Of a DNA stretch of 64,000 nt, positions 9,600-22,709 are shown in pieces. Origin of the DNA: Poecilobothrus nobilitatus. Its lineage: Eukaryota > Arthropoda > Insecta > Diptera > Dolichopodidae. Position 1 is the first letter of the stretch; each line of letters begins with the position of its first letter. Under the pieces are notes generated by a model. That model made no database searches, was not told the origin of the DNA, and was given only the letters and a program-made list of their open reading frames with translations. Both the position numbers and the translations under genes were made by a program. The stretch spans positions 226,135,035 through 226,199,034 of the forward strand of contig OX352772.1 in NCBI GenBank assembly GCA_947095535.1, given 5' to 3'.

Positions 9600-10303
9600 A
9601 GGCTTTTCAAAGAGCAATACAATTTTTGTTGGATAGTAACTGGAAACAAAATTTATTCCATCACCGTATTGGTTACAAATTTTAATCGCTATCTTTTCAA
9701 AACAATTTTTTTCTATAGGTATGTACTGAACATTTTCAAATTCAATATTTGTAGATATTCTACAATTTTCTATGTTGATAGCTTTGAACGCCCGCACTTT
9801 GCTACTTCCAAAAACAGATGATTGAATAATATCCATTTCATGCAATTCATCTTTATTATTAGCAACAGCTAATTTGAATGTTCAGGTAATTTAGCTTTGA
9901 AAATTTTTATATTTTTTTTCCGTTTGAAATAATTCAGTTAGTAATGTTTTTACATTATAACTTTAATTAACTTTTATATAGATACTATCTTCATCAAAAG
10001 TCTGCGATATTCGAACTAAATCCCCTCGGTTAGATTCTGAAACTTTTTTAAATATTACATCATCATAATTTTTAGGAGTAGAGATATATGTCAAAACTTC
10101 ATTAAAAAATTCTTTGAAAACTTGATTTCGAGTAAACCCGGTATTAGGAGTTATATTTTTAATAAGACCAACTTTCTAATTTCCATTTCCTAAATCCAAG
10201 TGAACAGGTAATTTATTTTCGAATGAAGCTAAAGTGTTATCTGGAAACAGTGTTAAATTATCATTACTAAACAATTTACATTGAAGTCATCTTGACTATC
10301 CAT
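9600..10303 (-). pseudogene. Polinton penton-like minor capsid protein
   Basis: Starts at ATG 10303 ('MDSQDDFNV'), with a frameshift at once after it and a stop near 10183. Recognisable blocks: 'LFSNDNL-LFPDNT', 'VGLIKNITPNTGFTRNQVF', 'FNEVLTYISTP', 'RISQTFDEDSIYIKV', 'IPIEKNCFEKIAI', and a C-terminal 'SYYPTKIVLLF'. This is the pattern of the single jelly-roll vertex (penton) protein of Polintons and adintoviruses. In copy B the natural stop follows 'HFKKH'. In copy A that stop is mutated, and the frame runs on into the next gene. The pVI-like gene lies just downstream. Confidence 0.7.
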
Positions 10304-10357
10304 CTTTATTAACTTCTGCTAAAACATAAAATGTGGAACTATTTATATGTTGTCCAT

Positions 10358-11026
10358 TCAGGTGTTGATGGTTCTTAGTTTTGGACTTCTTAGTAAAGGT
10401 TTTAGTTTTCGTTTTTTTGTTTCCGGAAACTGTGAAAGTATAGTTGAGGAAATTGAACTACCGGCCGATCTTAGTGCCTTCTTTTTTTCAGGAGAAGATA
10501 CAGTAACGGCAATTACATCACCACTTGGTGTTTCAAACATTCGATAATCAGAGCTTAGAGATGGTTTTTCTACTAATTTTTCATTTTTCTTCATTTCAGT
10601 TTGAGCTAATTTTTTAAATGAATTTTCATCATCCAAATCGTAATATGTTAAATCGATATAAATCGATATATATTCTTTTTTAGGGTCATATTCAAACACA
10701 TCATCAGTAACTAATAAATCGGTCGGTAAAAAATCGGTCTGTGCTGATGTTGATTTGTATTTAGGTAATTCAGTTTCTGTATATGCATTTTGTTTAGGAA
10801 AGAATTTTGTTTGAGTGCCTGTATCAAATGTAAAATTATTAGCCTTTTCTGGCAATCTTTTTGTGTGTCTTTTGTTAATTCCATATTTGAGAAAATTTTG
10901 ACGATATAAGTATCATGGTTTTAATTTTTTATCATATAAAACTTTTTTCATTTTTTGATCCAATAAATCCAAGTTTTTATCATCTTGAAATAATTTGCTA
11001 AATTTTGAAAATATTTCTGGTGACAT
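10358..11026 (-). pseudogene. Polinton gene U, copy A (virion-block gene, unknown)
   Basis: ATG at 11026 ('MSPEIFSKFSKLFQDDKN') to a stop at 10358. The N-terminal block 'KKVLYDKKLKP' and 'YLYRQNFLKYGINKRH' is shared with copy B (40417-41108). Between them copy A has lost about 10 bp, which shifts the frame near 10915. The C-terminal part is acidic then Lys/Arg/Ser-rich ('SSISSTILSQFPETKKRK') and very alike in both copies. No transmembrane segment. Its position between penton and ATPase suggests a virion or core component, but I do not recognise it. Confidence 0.6.
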
Positions 11027-11049
11027 AACAATCATTCGCTGCATTATGT

Positions 11050-11366
11050 CTTACAGAGAAGTTTTCCTATTACACCAGATAATACAGTACCAATTATGTA
11101 TGTAAAAATCCTCCATGTTGAATTAATATTTTTCGTTTAGCTTTTATACTTTTCTTAGCACAGGCTAGAAATCTTAATTGTTTTTTATGTTTTTTTAATT
11201 TTGCTTTTTGTGCTAGTGATATTTTATTATTTCCACTTAATAAGTTGACTGCAATTTCAGCAATAGTTTTTATAATATCATCATCACAATATTTAAGAAT
11301 ATTTTCACGAAATTTCTTCTTGTTGCAATTTCCTAGAACATGTAACATATGGTGGTTTTTCTTCAA
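11050..11366 (-). pseudogene. Polinton small basic core-like protein, copy A
   Basis: The frame from about 11366 reads 'MLHVLGNCNKKKFRENILKYC', 'TIAEIAVNLLSGNN', 'KLKKHKKQLRFLA' and 'KRKILIQHGGF'. It is a short, highly basic protein with a late Gly-Gly that could be a maturation site and a hydrophobic tail. In copy A a 2-bp shift makes the frame stop at 11094, but the tail 'IGTVLSGVIGKLL' is still present to 11050. Copy B preserves the tail. It overlaps the end of the ATPase gene, as in many compact Polintons. Function inferred only from charge and position. Confidence 0.6.
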
Positions 11367-12014
11367 TCGTTTTATATTTTTGACAGCTGTTATTCAAATC
11401 ACCCGTATCACAGTGGCCTATACAATATTCTTTTGAAAAAATATCAGTTCTAATACGAAACAAATCGTTAACGTCTTGTGTTAAATCTAACTCAATATAA
11501 CCATGTGGACTTGAGGTTGATTCATTATATACCCCTAAGAAATCTTTTATATTTGCCGCATATAGTTGTCTAGCTAGAGGAAAAATTTGGGATTTGTCTC
11601 GATGGTTTTTAAAAAGTACCAAATATTTACAACTTAATGAAATATCTCGGGAGAATTTCCCGTGATGAAAAACGTTTTGCGTTAATAATATAATAGATAA
11701 ATTGCGATGGTGCGAACCTTTAGTAAAAAGTTCGCATACCTGTTTATTTGCAGAATCAAACATTAAATCATCTAAAACAATTAGAGTAGGTTTATTTTCC
11801 CCAAGCTCTTCTGGAATTCTGTTATAAAAATTTATATCAAGGAAATTTATACTTGTTGGAATAGCAGACATTTCTGGGTTACAATATTTTATTTTTTCAA
11901 TTTTTGGATGTATCAATCGGTTAATATTTTAAATTAAGTTACATACAAATGTTGTTTTCCACATCCAGATGGTCCCGCAACCATCATTGTAAATGGATGT
12001 TTAAAATATAGCAT
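11305..12014 (-). pseudogene. Polinton packaging ATPase (FtsK/HerA type), copy A
   Basis: ATG at 12014. The Walker A motif 'VAGPSGCGK' (about 11985-11960) is followed by a 1-bp frameshift and a stop in 'NLI-NINRL'. The rest is open from 11916: Walker B 'PTLIVLDDLMFD' (about 11795-11760), the 'KGSHHRNLSIILLTQN' sensor region, then 'RDISLSCKYLVLFK'. About 236 residues, the usual length. The enzyme would pump the element's DNA into capsids. It overlaps the small basic gene at its 3' end and diverges from the integrase with a ~100-bp gap that must hold both promoters. Confidence 0.85.
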
Positions 12015-12111
12015 TATCAGCTCGTGTTTTAGAAGTCATTGAAAGGTAATTAGATTTGTTCTTTAAATATATAAAAGCATAAACGTGTATAACTTAATCT
12101 CATTTTAAAAG

Positions 12112-12996
12112 ATGGAGGTGAAAGAAGTGGAAGAGTTTTTAAAATCATATTCCTCTGTCTTATTAAATGAGCATAAGCAACGTATTTTTCACATGTATAA
12201 AATATACATTAAATAATTTTCAACAACAGAAAAATTTACGTCAATATACGGACTCATTTTGCTCTTTGTTCTTGGGCGCACGACAACTCGTCATCTGGAC
12301 CGGATACATGTAACTGTTGCTCTATAGAAAATTATAAAATAGAATTGGAAAATCTGATTAAATGGTACAGTCATAATGTCAAGGGCACAAATAGTATCGG
12401 AAATACATAGACCAGCCAAAACATTTTCAAACGTGCTGGAACACTCCCAAAAAATATTCAATCTGATCAAGGTAAAGAGTTTTTTAATAAAGAATTTAGA
12501 AAACTTATGGAAATAAAAAAAATTAATCATTATCATACATATTCTGAAATGAAAGCATCCATAGTAGAACGTTTTAACCGTACAAACGTACTTTAAAAAA
12601 TCCAATGTGGAATCAAAAAGCAAACGAGAAATATATTTTGAACAACATTTACATGCAACCGAAATTTTATCAGAAAGCAAAATACAAAGTTGGAAATTAT
12701 GTACGCATAAGTAAATACAAAGGAAATTTGCAAAAGGTTATCAACCAAACTGGTCAACAGAAATATTTACAATTAAAGAAGTAAAACGCACAGACCCAAT
12801 TACTTACAACTTACTTGATTATACAAAAAAACCGATTTCAGGTTCTTTTTACGAGACTGAACTTACTCGAGTAAAAAATCCTGACATTTTTCTTGTTGAA
12901 AAAATATTGAAAAGAAAAGGAAATCAAGTTTTTGTTAAATGGTTAGATTTTGATAAAGATCACAATTCTTGGGTAAATAAAAACGATATTATATGA
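12112..12996 (+). pseudogene. Polinton integrase with chromodomain, copy A (internally deleted)
   Basis: The leader 'MEVKEVEEFLKSYSSV' starts at 12112. Pieces follow in shifting frames: 'EIHRPAK' joins straight to a block containing 'PKNIQSDQGKEFFNKEF', so the part holding the first catalytic Asp is deleted. The second Asp (SDQGKEF) and the Glu ('ASIVERFNRT') remain. The C-terminal region is open from about 12700, 'YQPNWSTEIFTI' to 'YETELTRVKNPDIFLVEKIL', with an intact chromodomain ending 'VKWLDFDKDHNSWVNKNDII' at TGA 12994-12996. Integrase joins the element to host DNA; the chromodomain may target chromatin. This copy is inactive. Confidence 0.85.
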
Positions 12997-13900
12997 AACT
13001 AATTTGCTTTTTTATTTTTATTTTTACAATTATTAAATTTTTTTTGCACATTTATAGTTTTCAATAACATATCTCAAATTTACACAATACATAAAAGTAA
13101 GATACAATATCAAGGTCAATACCTGCATTTATTTATCTTATAAATAACTACTGTATTTTGGTGTTAAAAAAAGCTTTCAAACTAGCATTTTAATAATGCA
13201 AAAAAAAAACTTAAAACTGCACCTCATTTTTCTATACTTGTTCTTAAATTTTCGTTCTATAATAACAGGTACTTATAAATCAATAAATACAACTTTTTTT
13301 CTTTTTTTTTACGATTTTATACATACAACCTTTACTTTAAATTAAATTAATAATTTAAAAAAAAAAAACTAAAAACTACACCTCATTTTTCTACACCTGT
13401 TCTTAAATTTTCGTTCTACAATAATATGTACTTATAAATCAACTTTTATTATCTTTCTAATACGACTTTTTTTTTCTTTTTTTCACGATTTTATATATAG
13501 AACCTTTACTTTAAATTACTTTAAACTAAGAAACATAATCAAGGTCAATAACTGCATTTAATTTATCTCATAAATAACAACTGCATTTTTGTGTTAAAAA
13601 AGCTTTCAAACTAACATAATGCAAAAAAAAAAAAACATTATGCAATTATTCACAATAAACAACTTTTCTATATGCACACGCGCCAACAACATTCCTTAAA
13701 AGTTCAAACACCTTTGTCGTGACTATAACGCTTAATAACATTCCTATGTGCACGCGCCAACAACATTCCTTAAAAGTTCAAACACCTTTGTCGTGAGTTC
13801 ATTGATATTGATATTGCTATCTCTTTCTCGCACAAAATTCCCTCGCCAAGGTGCCTCATAACCTACTTTGAAATGCCCCATTACCTATATTGAAAAAATA
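12997..13900. repeat. Right end of Polinton copy A, with 74-bp tandem duplication
   Basis: Non-coding and AT-rich. Bases 13000-13130 resemble 50530-50650 next to copy B's integrase, so this is probably the element's terminal region. Within it, about 13130-13330 and 13390-13620 are imperfect repeats of each other ('CACCTCATTTTTCTA'). A GC-richer 74-bp unit beginning 'TATGCACACGCGCC' is duplicated at 13671 and 13745. I could not place the exact terminus or a 6-bp target duplication. Confidence 0.5.
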
Positions 13901-13989
13901 AAATTATTGAACATATTAATAAATAAAGCAAAATAAACAAAAAATCTTATAATAGAAAAAAATAGTCAAGCTGATTATTTTAAAATAAA

Positions 13990-14770
13990 ATGTTCATAGA
14001 GATTAGAAACTGCTGAAATAACAGAAACAGATAAAGAACATATAAGAATAATATTTTTAGGGTATAAACAAATAAAAGATAATTTATACAAAAAAAAATC
14101 AGAACTCACTCAAATGGAATTTGACATTGACAAAACCTTAAAAATGGTACCTTTATTTGACGGAGACAAAGACAAACTTCCTGATTTCTTGAGTTTAACT
14201 AAATATCTTCATAATGCTACAAAAGAAGCAGATTAAGAAAAACTGATAGATTTTATATACAATACCAGACTGACAGATAAGCCAAAGAAGAAACTTGTAG
14301 GCAAAAGCGTACCAAAGACATTGACTGAATTCACAAAAGTTTTTAATGATGCATATTTATTCAAGCGTCCACAAGCGATAATACAGAGAGAGCTTATATC
14401 AAGTGTACAAGCACAAAGACCTTTGCAGAAATATGCCGAAAGCATAGAAAAACTAATCGCCGAATTAAACGCATTTCAAATTAATCAAGAAAGAAAAAGC
14501 AGCAGAGAAACTATCACTGCTCTTAGCGATGAATATGCTATTTGAATATTCAAAAATGGACTTAATGAAACACTAGCACAAACAGTACACACTGCACAAC
14601 CTAAAAAATTAGCTACTGCAAAAAGAGTTGCTACAGAATTTGATGCTTCCAGAAATAAGACGAATAAAATCATCAATCATAACAATTTCAATAACAGAAA
14701 TTTTAACAATAATAACGACCCAGAATATATAAACTCAGACAATTTTTGTAAAATAACTGGCGTCAATGAA
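13990..14770 (+). pseudogene. LTR-retrotransposon gag remnant
   Basis: One frame, broken by stops near 14234 and 14545, reads 'EHIRIIFLGYKQIKDNLY', 'MVPLFDGDKDKLPDFLSLT', 'KKKLVGKSVPKTLTEFTKVF', 'YAESIEKLIAELNAF' and 'IFKNGLNETLAQTVHTAQP', then an Asn-rich tail. The 'F-GD---L--FL' opening and the helical capsid layout are typical of Ty3/Gypsy-type gag. No zinc knuckle, protease or RT follows; the element is truncated near 14770. It could instead be a BEL gag, but the spacing fits Gypsy better. Confidence 0.6.
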
Positions 14771-15484
14771 CACGTCGTCAATGAACACGTGATACACACA
14801 TACATCAATCAATCAATTATTTTGCTCGTTAATAGATAGATAATATATACATATCATGAAAAGAAAGATTAATAAATAATAGTATTTTTAGTAACGGCAA
14901 AATTAGAGTAAAAGCGTAGACTAAATAATTACATTAAGTTTTAGTTTTAGTTTCAAAAGTGCTTTATTTTATTTTTCTTATTTTTTTTTTTTACAGACAT
15001 CTAATGATATTTTATAAGTTATATTGTTTAAACATATGAATTTTGGAACAAACTACCAATAAAATTGCCAATTGAAAAATACCAATGAAAAATGCCCAAT
15101 TCTTAATTTATGTTTTTATTCTTTTTTAAAACTTACTGATTAACTTAAAACTACAGGACACATTTATAATAGACATGAACGAGAAAAGTAATTTTTATTA
15201 TTATATCATGTACTGTGTTATTTTTATTATTGGTTTAATTTTTGTTATAGCCACCAGATTAGATTTTTGTATTTTGATAATATTTTGGTATCTTCATTCG
15301 GTACATGTGTGCTGTACCTTAATTGTTCGTTTGTGAAATTGGAAGGCTCATATAATATTTTACTATCATTAGAGTTTCTATTTTCTATATCGGTCTAACT
15401 AAAGCTTTGTATGCTATGATCTTTACTTTTTCTTCTATTTCGCTGTTGTAAAATAGTTTTTTTGTTGCGAAAAAAGCTTTTTTT
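14771..15484. other. Unassigned; 3' tail of the minus-strand LINE plus AT-rich DNA
   Basis: On the minus strand, the last LINE codons ('AFFATKKLFYNSEIEEKVKIIAYKALVRPI') extend from about 15460 to 15370. The rest holds T-runs (14976-14993) and no frame I can support. The junction between the gag element and the LINE is not resolved. Confidence 0.4.
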
Positions 15485-17530
15485 GCCTTTTCTAGTTGGA
15501 CTTTTGTTTGTGTTTTATATAGTTTAGTTTATCGTTTAAAGTTATACCTAGATATTTAACAGTTCTTTTATGGATCAGCTCGTGGCCATTTCTTGTCACT
15601 ATACGAAATTTCCGCCAATGCTTTTTTATGTCGTAGTTTGCTCGATCTAGGTCTTGTCTAAACAATATGGTCTTGCATTTGTCTTCGTTAATTCTTAGTT
15701 TCCAAGAGTTAAGAGACTCCTGCACTTTTTCGAAATTAAACTGTAATATTGTTTTTAGTTACTCGTGTAAATAATCATGTTGTCCGCGAATCCGAGGACC
15801 TTATTCTTCTTTTCATTTAAAATATTTAAGTTTAAAATATCACTAAAGAAAATTGAAAATAGCGTCGGTGAGATTGTTGTTCCTTGTTGTAGGCCGTTAA
15901 TCATTTGAAACTTTTCGGAACTAGTTTCTTTTCCACATGTTATTAAGAAATCGTGTGAGTTATTAGTATGAGTTATTAGTTGATATATACCTAATAACTA
16001 TGAGTTATTAGTTCATATATACTGATTATTAGATGTTCTGGAAAATGTTTTTCTAATAGTATATGTATAAGACCTTCAATCCAAATGGTGTCCAATGCTT
16101 TTTCAATATCAATTAAGCATGCTGTTACACATTTTTTTTGCACCAATTAAGCTCCCAATATATATCGGAGGTGAAATTATTTACTGCATGAGCAGTTGAG
16201 TGATTTGCCCTGAATCCAAATTGGTTTTCAGGAATAATGTTGTTAAGATTAACAATTTTTTTAATTATTTCATCGACAAGCTTTTCAAATATTTTACTGT
16301 TATTAGACAATAAGCTTATAGACCTGTAGCTATTTGGATTTGATGCTTTCTTTTGTGGTTTTTTTATGGGTATTATTTTAGATATCTTCCATGATTTAGG
16401 GTAGTAGCTATTGTTAAGTATATTCTTAAATAGAGTGCAGTAATCTTTAATAAGTAAATCAGGAAGTATTTTTAGTACTACGTTGGGAATATTATCTATG
16501 CCACAAGTTTTATTTTTAATATATTTTATAATTTTTTTAATTGAATTAGTTTTAGTAAAAATGCCCTGACATGTTATTATCTTTTATTTCATTCGCCTTT
16601 TTATTATCGTTGAATATTGTGATTGATTTACTAAAAGTTTTATGATTTCGTAATATATTTTTTAATTGGATCATAGAATTGTATACTTTTTCTTTATTAA
16701 CAGAAAACTACCTAAGTTTTCGTTTTTTTGTGAACGTTTTCAAAAATTTTCCCTAGTACATTTAGCTTATTATTTGTATTTTGAATTAAATAGTTATCAT
16801 TTTCGTCTTTACCCAGTGTTAGTGGATTTAAATTTATTTCAGTTAATACATTTGTATCATTTGGTGATATCTTTATTATTATTCTAGCCTTCCTTTTTTT
16901 CGAAACATTTTATTAATTTCGCGGAACACAAGGGTTCCTTGTGTTTACTTTTTATAAATTATTTTCCCAGTGCTTGTTAATTTCTGTATTTATATTTTCG
17001 GTGATTAATGTTCTGACGTTCTTTAAAAGAGCTTTTAATAAAATTAATCTATTATTATGGTTGACTATATTTATACAAGTTTTGTGAATTATATGTATTT
17101 CTTTTAAAATTAGCTTCTTGTAAGATTGTAATTGTTCTATAGTAGTATTATTGTATTTACTAGAGGAGTCTTTTGTTGTTAATTTGTAAATATATTTCTA
17201 TATTTTTTAGATTTATATTATTTGGAACTAAAGGGTTACTAAAGTTATTTGTTTTTAATATATATTGTTTAATTATTTACTTGTTAAAAAATTCTTTATT
17301 TATTTTATTAAAATTCAAAGAGGATTTTTGTTCTGATTTGTCTAATGTCTATGCTGTTAATATTTAGTTCTATTGAGAAATCTAAGGCTCTATGATTGCT
17401 ATCGTAATCAAATGTATTCAGTTTTTCAGTTCCAGGGTAAAAACTAATATTTAATTTAATGTCTGCTAAGCAGATGTCTAAATACGAATTGCTTCTTGGA
17501 TATGTAGGAAAATACGAGTAGTATAGTTTT
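15370..17530 (-). pseudogene. LINE 1 ORF2: endonuclease C-terminus and reverse transcriptase (degraded)
   Basis: The minus strand carries the end of an APE-type endonuclease ('NSYLDICLADIKL', then 'DYDSNHRALDFSIEL', about 17480-17370; the SNHRAL block is the catalytic SDH-type motif). RT pieces follow: 'IPENQFGFRANHSTAHAV' (about 16240-16180), 'DIEKALDTIWIEGL' (motif A), 'INGLQQGTTISPTLFSIFF' (motif B), 'LGFADNMIIYTS' (motif C, second Asp replaced by Asn) and a thumb-like frame at 15725-15492. Many frameshifts. The jockey/I-like group is inferred from the ORF1 type. The endonuclease N-terminus is missing at the insertion of the 17.5-19.15 kb element. Confidence 0.75.
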
Positions 17531-17534
17531 ATTA

Positions 17535-19153
17535 TACCCGTACGATAGGATCGGGTATAATAAAATTACTCCTCCGTTTGTAACACCTCTAAATAAGCGA
17601 GCTAGATATACCTTCAAAGGTATGGATCGGATCAGAAAAAAATTCTAAGACGATTGAGCTATGTCCGTCCGTCCATCAGCACGCTAACACAAAAACTAAG
17701 AAAGCTAGAATCTTGAAATTTACACAAAATATTCTGGGAATAATTTGTAGGTTCCCTATTTTTTTTGGTTGAGTTTGGACCAAAACTTAGGGTAGCTCTC
17801 AAACACTAACTTTTAGATTTCCACATTTTTTTTGAAATAGAGCTATGAAATTTTAACTGCTGATAGATCTTATAAAAATATTAATTTTATTTTTAATAGC
17901 TTTTTTTTGTAGCCCCACCCGTTACGGAGCTACAGCTCCCCAAAGCTTCAAAAAAGCTCTATATTCAAATTGTTATAGTACAAGTTGTATAAGGTAAATC
18001 TTCATTTTGAAAACGCCAAACGATTACTACTTTTATTAGCTTTAACAATATGTATACAATAAATATATATTAGTGGCATACGGTGTCTTAATTTACCGTT
18101 ATGCGAAACTAAAATTTTGCAAAATCCTGTAACCTTTCTATCTTCTAAACGGTTTAAGTTGGAAACTTGAAATTAAGTTAGATCTTTGTATTTAGAAAAT
18201 AAGTATGAGTCATTTCAGAAATTTTTTTTGTATCACCCCCCTTTTAGGAGCTGTAAGGGGTCAAAAACTGAAAATTTCCTATTTTTAAACACCTGTAACT
18301 TGAACACCTGTTAAAATTTTTTTGAAGTAATGCATAAAAATTAAAGCTTCAACTTTTATTTCTGTTAACAACTTTTTTTAATAATATAGGGTTACTTTAT
18401 AATTGACGAAAGTGTTACTTGATTTTTTCAAATCTTCTAGCAAATTTCTTCAACGAATTTTTTGCATTTTGTTTTACTCGATAATTTGAAATTGTTGAAG
18501 ATATAATGCGTAGTACAAAAAATTGTAAGTAAATAAACAACATAACGGTTGCTTGAAGAATTTTTATTTATATGATATTGATATACATACATACTTATAT
18601 AATATCATGTTTATTTACATATCTTATATGTCACTAGTGAATGAATGATAAGAGTATAGATGTATATTATATAGCGCCGTGTTTACATACATACATATAT
18701 GTATTTTATTCTACTTATAAGAAATTATTCTATGAATGGAAATATTTTTAAAGAAATATTGCAATGTATGGCGATATACTTATAACAATATAAATATACT
18801 ATATACGCAATAATATAATATAATATTTAAAATTATATTTACTATTTTGTACTTAGTAAATTTAATATACATTTACCGCTTAGTATTAAATGGTACTATG
18901 GAATATTTGAAAAAGTTTTGGATTGGTAATCGTTATGTGGAAGGTTAAAATCTGCTTTTGAAGAATGTATAAATATATAGTTTGAATATATGTACAAGCC
19001 ATAGTTCTAGAAATTCTAAAATTCACCCAAATTATTTTAAAATACTAAAATATTAAAAAAATAATATTGTAAGCAGAGTGACAGACTGTGAACATACTAA
19101 CGGTTTGTATACGGGTATCTAAGAGTTGACAAAGGCAACTGTATTCTTCCTCG
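17535..19153 (-). mobile_element. Helentron-like non-autonomous element, copy 1 (1.62 kb)
   Basis: About 90% alike by eye to 19592-21233. One end is TACCCGTACGATAGGATCGGGTA, a 7-bp terminal stem-loop. The other reads (minus strand) CGAGGAAGAATACAGTTGCC followed by a subterminal AGATACCCGTA that repeats the stem sequence. Inside are the 'GTCCGTCCGTC' block, a conserved 'TAGCCCCACCCGTTA' segment, and long AT-rich stretches with no reading frame. These traits fit HINE/Helentron-type elements. Clear target duplications are lacking. Confidence 0.65.
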
Positions 19154-19591
19154 TTTTATTTTGATTTTGTATTATAAATTCAAAAATTTTTAATTGATTA
19201 GTTAATAAATTTATACTGTTAGCTAAATTATTATTAATTGCATTATTATTACTACTGTTATAGACTTGCCCTGTGTCTGCATATGATCTGCCTATTCTAA
19301 GTGAATGCTTTAGAATTAAAATTTTGTTATTTCTGATTTCTGCCATTTTTTTCTTGCTGTCGTTAATTTTTTTTGTAGTTCTTTATGTTTTGAGAATCCT
19401 TTATAGGAAACAGGGGTGCCTTCCTCATTACAGAGTACACAATATAGTTTTTCTTTCGTACATTTTCTTTGTCAATATTGCACTGGTCGGGTTCATGTAG
19501 TTGATTGCATTTAACTCATCTGTAGTCCATTGAACAATTTCTTGCTGCATGACCATATCTCTGGCATCTTTTACATTCCAATGTTTCATTG
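19119..19591 (-). pseudogene. LINE 1 ORF1, C-terminal part with zinc knuckles
   Basis: Reading minus from 19591: 'ETLECKRCQRYGHAARNC' (knuckle 1), then in shifted frame 'CVKCNQLHEPDQC'-like and 'CTLCNEEGHPCSY'-like knuckles, then 'KMAEIRNNKILILKHS' and a Asn-rich tail. This is the CCHC part of a jockey-type gag, separated from its N-terminal half (21234-22709) by Helentron-like copy 2. The open frame ending at 19119 contains the first bases of copy 1, so its last 12 residues ('KTRKNTVAFVNS') belong to the inserted element, not to the LINE. Confidence 0.75.
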
Positions 19592-21233
19592 TACCCGTAC
19601 GATAAGTATCGGGTATAATAAAATTACTCCTCCGTTTGTAACACCTCGAGATAAGCGAGCTAGATATACCTACAAAGGTATGGATAGGATCAGAAAAAAA
19701 TTCTAAGTCGATTGAGTCCTGTCCGTCCGTCCGTCCGTCAGCACGCTAACTCAAAAACTAAGAAAGCTAGAATCTTGAAATTTACACAAAATATTCTTGG
19801 AGCAATTTGTAGGTTCCCTATTTTTTTTGGTTGAGTTCCGACCAAAAGTTCGGGTAGCTCCCGAACAACTAACTGTTAGATCTCCACAATTTTTTTGAAA
19901 TAGAGCCATTAAATTTTAACTGCTAATAGATATTATAAAAATATTAATTTTATATTAATATGAATTTTTTTATATTAATATGAATTGTAGCCCCACCCGT
20001 TAAGGAGCTACAGCCCCCCAAAGTTCGAAAAATCTCTATATTTAAATTGTTATAACACAAGCTCTATAAGATATATCATCAATCTGAAAATTCCAAACGA
20101 TAGGTGCTATTATGAGCTTTACATGTATATGATAATAAATATATACATGTGCTATACGGTGTCTTAATTTACCGTTTTGCGAAACTGAATTATTGCAAAA
20201 TTTTTTAATCCTCCTATCTTCTAAACGGTATAAGTTGAAAACTTGAAATTTTGACACAAGTTAGATCTTTGAAAATAAGTATGTATGAGTCATTTCAAAA
20301 AAATTTTTTGTATCATCCCCCGTTTAGGAGCTGTAAGGGGTCAAAAACCGAAAATTTCCTATTTTTAAACACCTGTAACTTGAACACCTGTTAAAATTTT
20401 TTTGAAGTAATGCATAAAAATTAAAGCTTCAACTTTTATTTCTGTTAACAACTTTTTTTAATAATATAGGGTTACTTTATAATTGACGAAAGTATTACTT
20501 GATTTTTTCAAATTTTCTAACAAATTTCTTTAACGAATTTTTTGCATTTTGTTTTACTCGATAATTTGAAATTGTTGAGTATATAATGCGTAGTACAAAA
20601 AATGTAAATAAATAAACAACATAACGGTTGATTGAAGAATTTTTATTTACATGATATTGATATACATACATACTTATATAATATCATGTTTATTTACATA
20701 TCGTATATGTCACTGATGAATGAATGATAAGAGTATAGATGCATATTGTATAGCGCCGTATTTACATACATACATACATATATGTATTTTATTGTACTTA
20801 TAAGAAATTATTTTATGAATGGAAATATTTTTAAAGAAATATTGCAATGTATGGCGATATACTTATAACAATATAAATATACTATGTACGCATTAATATA
20901 ATATAATATTTAAAATTATATTTACTAAGTATTTTGTAATTTAATATACATTTACCGCTAGTTTTAAATGGTACTATAAAATATTTGAAAAAGTTTTGGA
21001 TTGATAATCGTTATGTGGAAGGTTAGAATCTGCTTTTGAAGAATGTATAAACATATAGTTTGAATATACATATGTACCACCCATAGTTCTAGAAATTATA
21101 AAATTCACCCAAATTATTTTAAAATACTAAAAAATGAAAAAAATAATATTATAAGCAGAGTGACAGGCTATGAACATACTAACGGGTCGTACGGGTATCT
21201 AAGAGTTGACAAAGGCAACTGTATTCTTCCTCG
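19592..21233 (-). mobile_element. Helentron-like non-autonomous element, copy 2 (1.64 kb)
   Basis: The same family and orientation as copy 1, with the stem-loop TACCCGTACGATAAGTATCGGGTA at one end and 'CTAAGAGTTGACAAAGGCAACT' (complement of the other end) at the far side. It sits inside LINE 1 ORF1: the LINE reading 'KWKNLIKN' stops at 21234 and resumes 'ETLECKRC' at 19591. This gives a natural insertion test. The uninterrupted site would read ATTAAAAATGAAAC, and only a few A residues are duplicated at most. Confidence 0.7.

Positions 21234-22709
<1,476 letters not shown>

Noticed and set aside
13100..13660. CRISPR-like regularly spaced repeats
   Set aside because: Repeats are few, long, imperfect and AT-rich with no unique equal-length spacers, and the context is eukaryotic transposon DNA.
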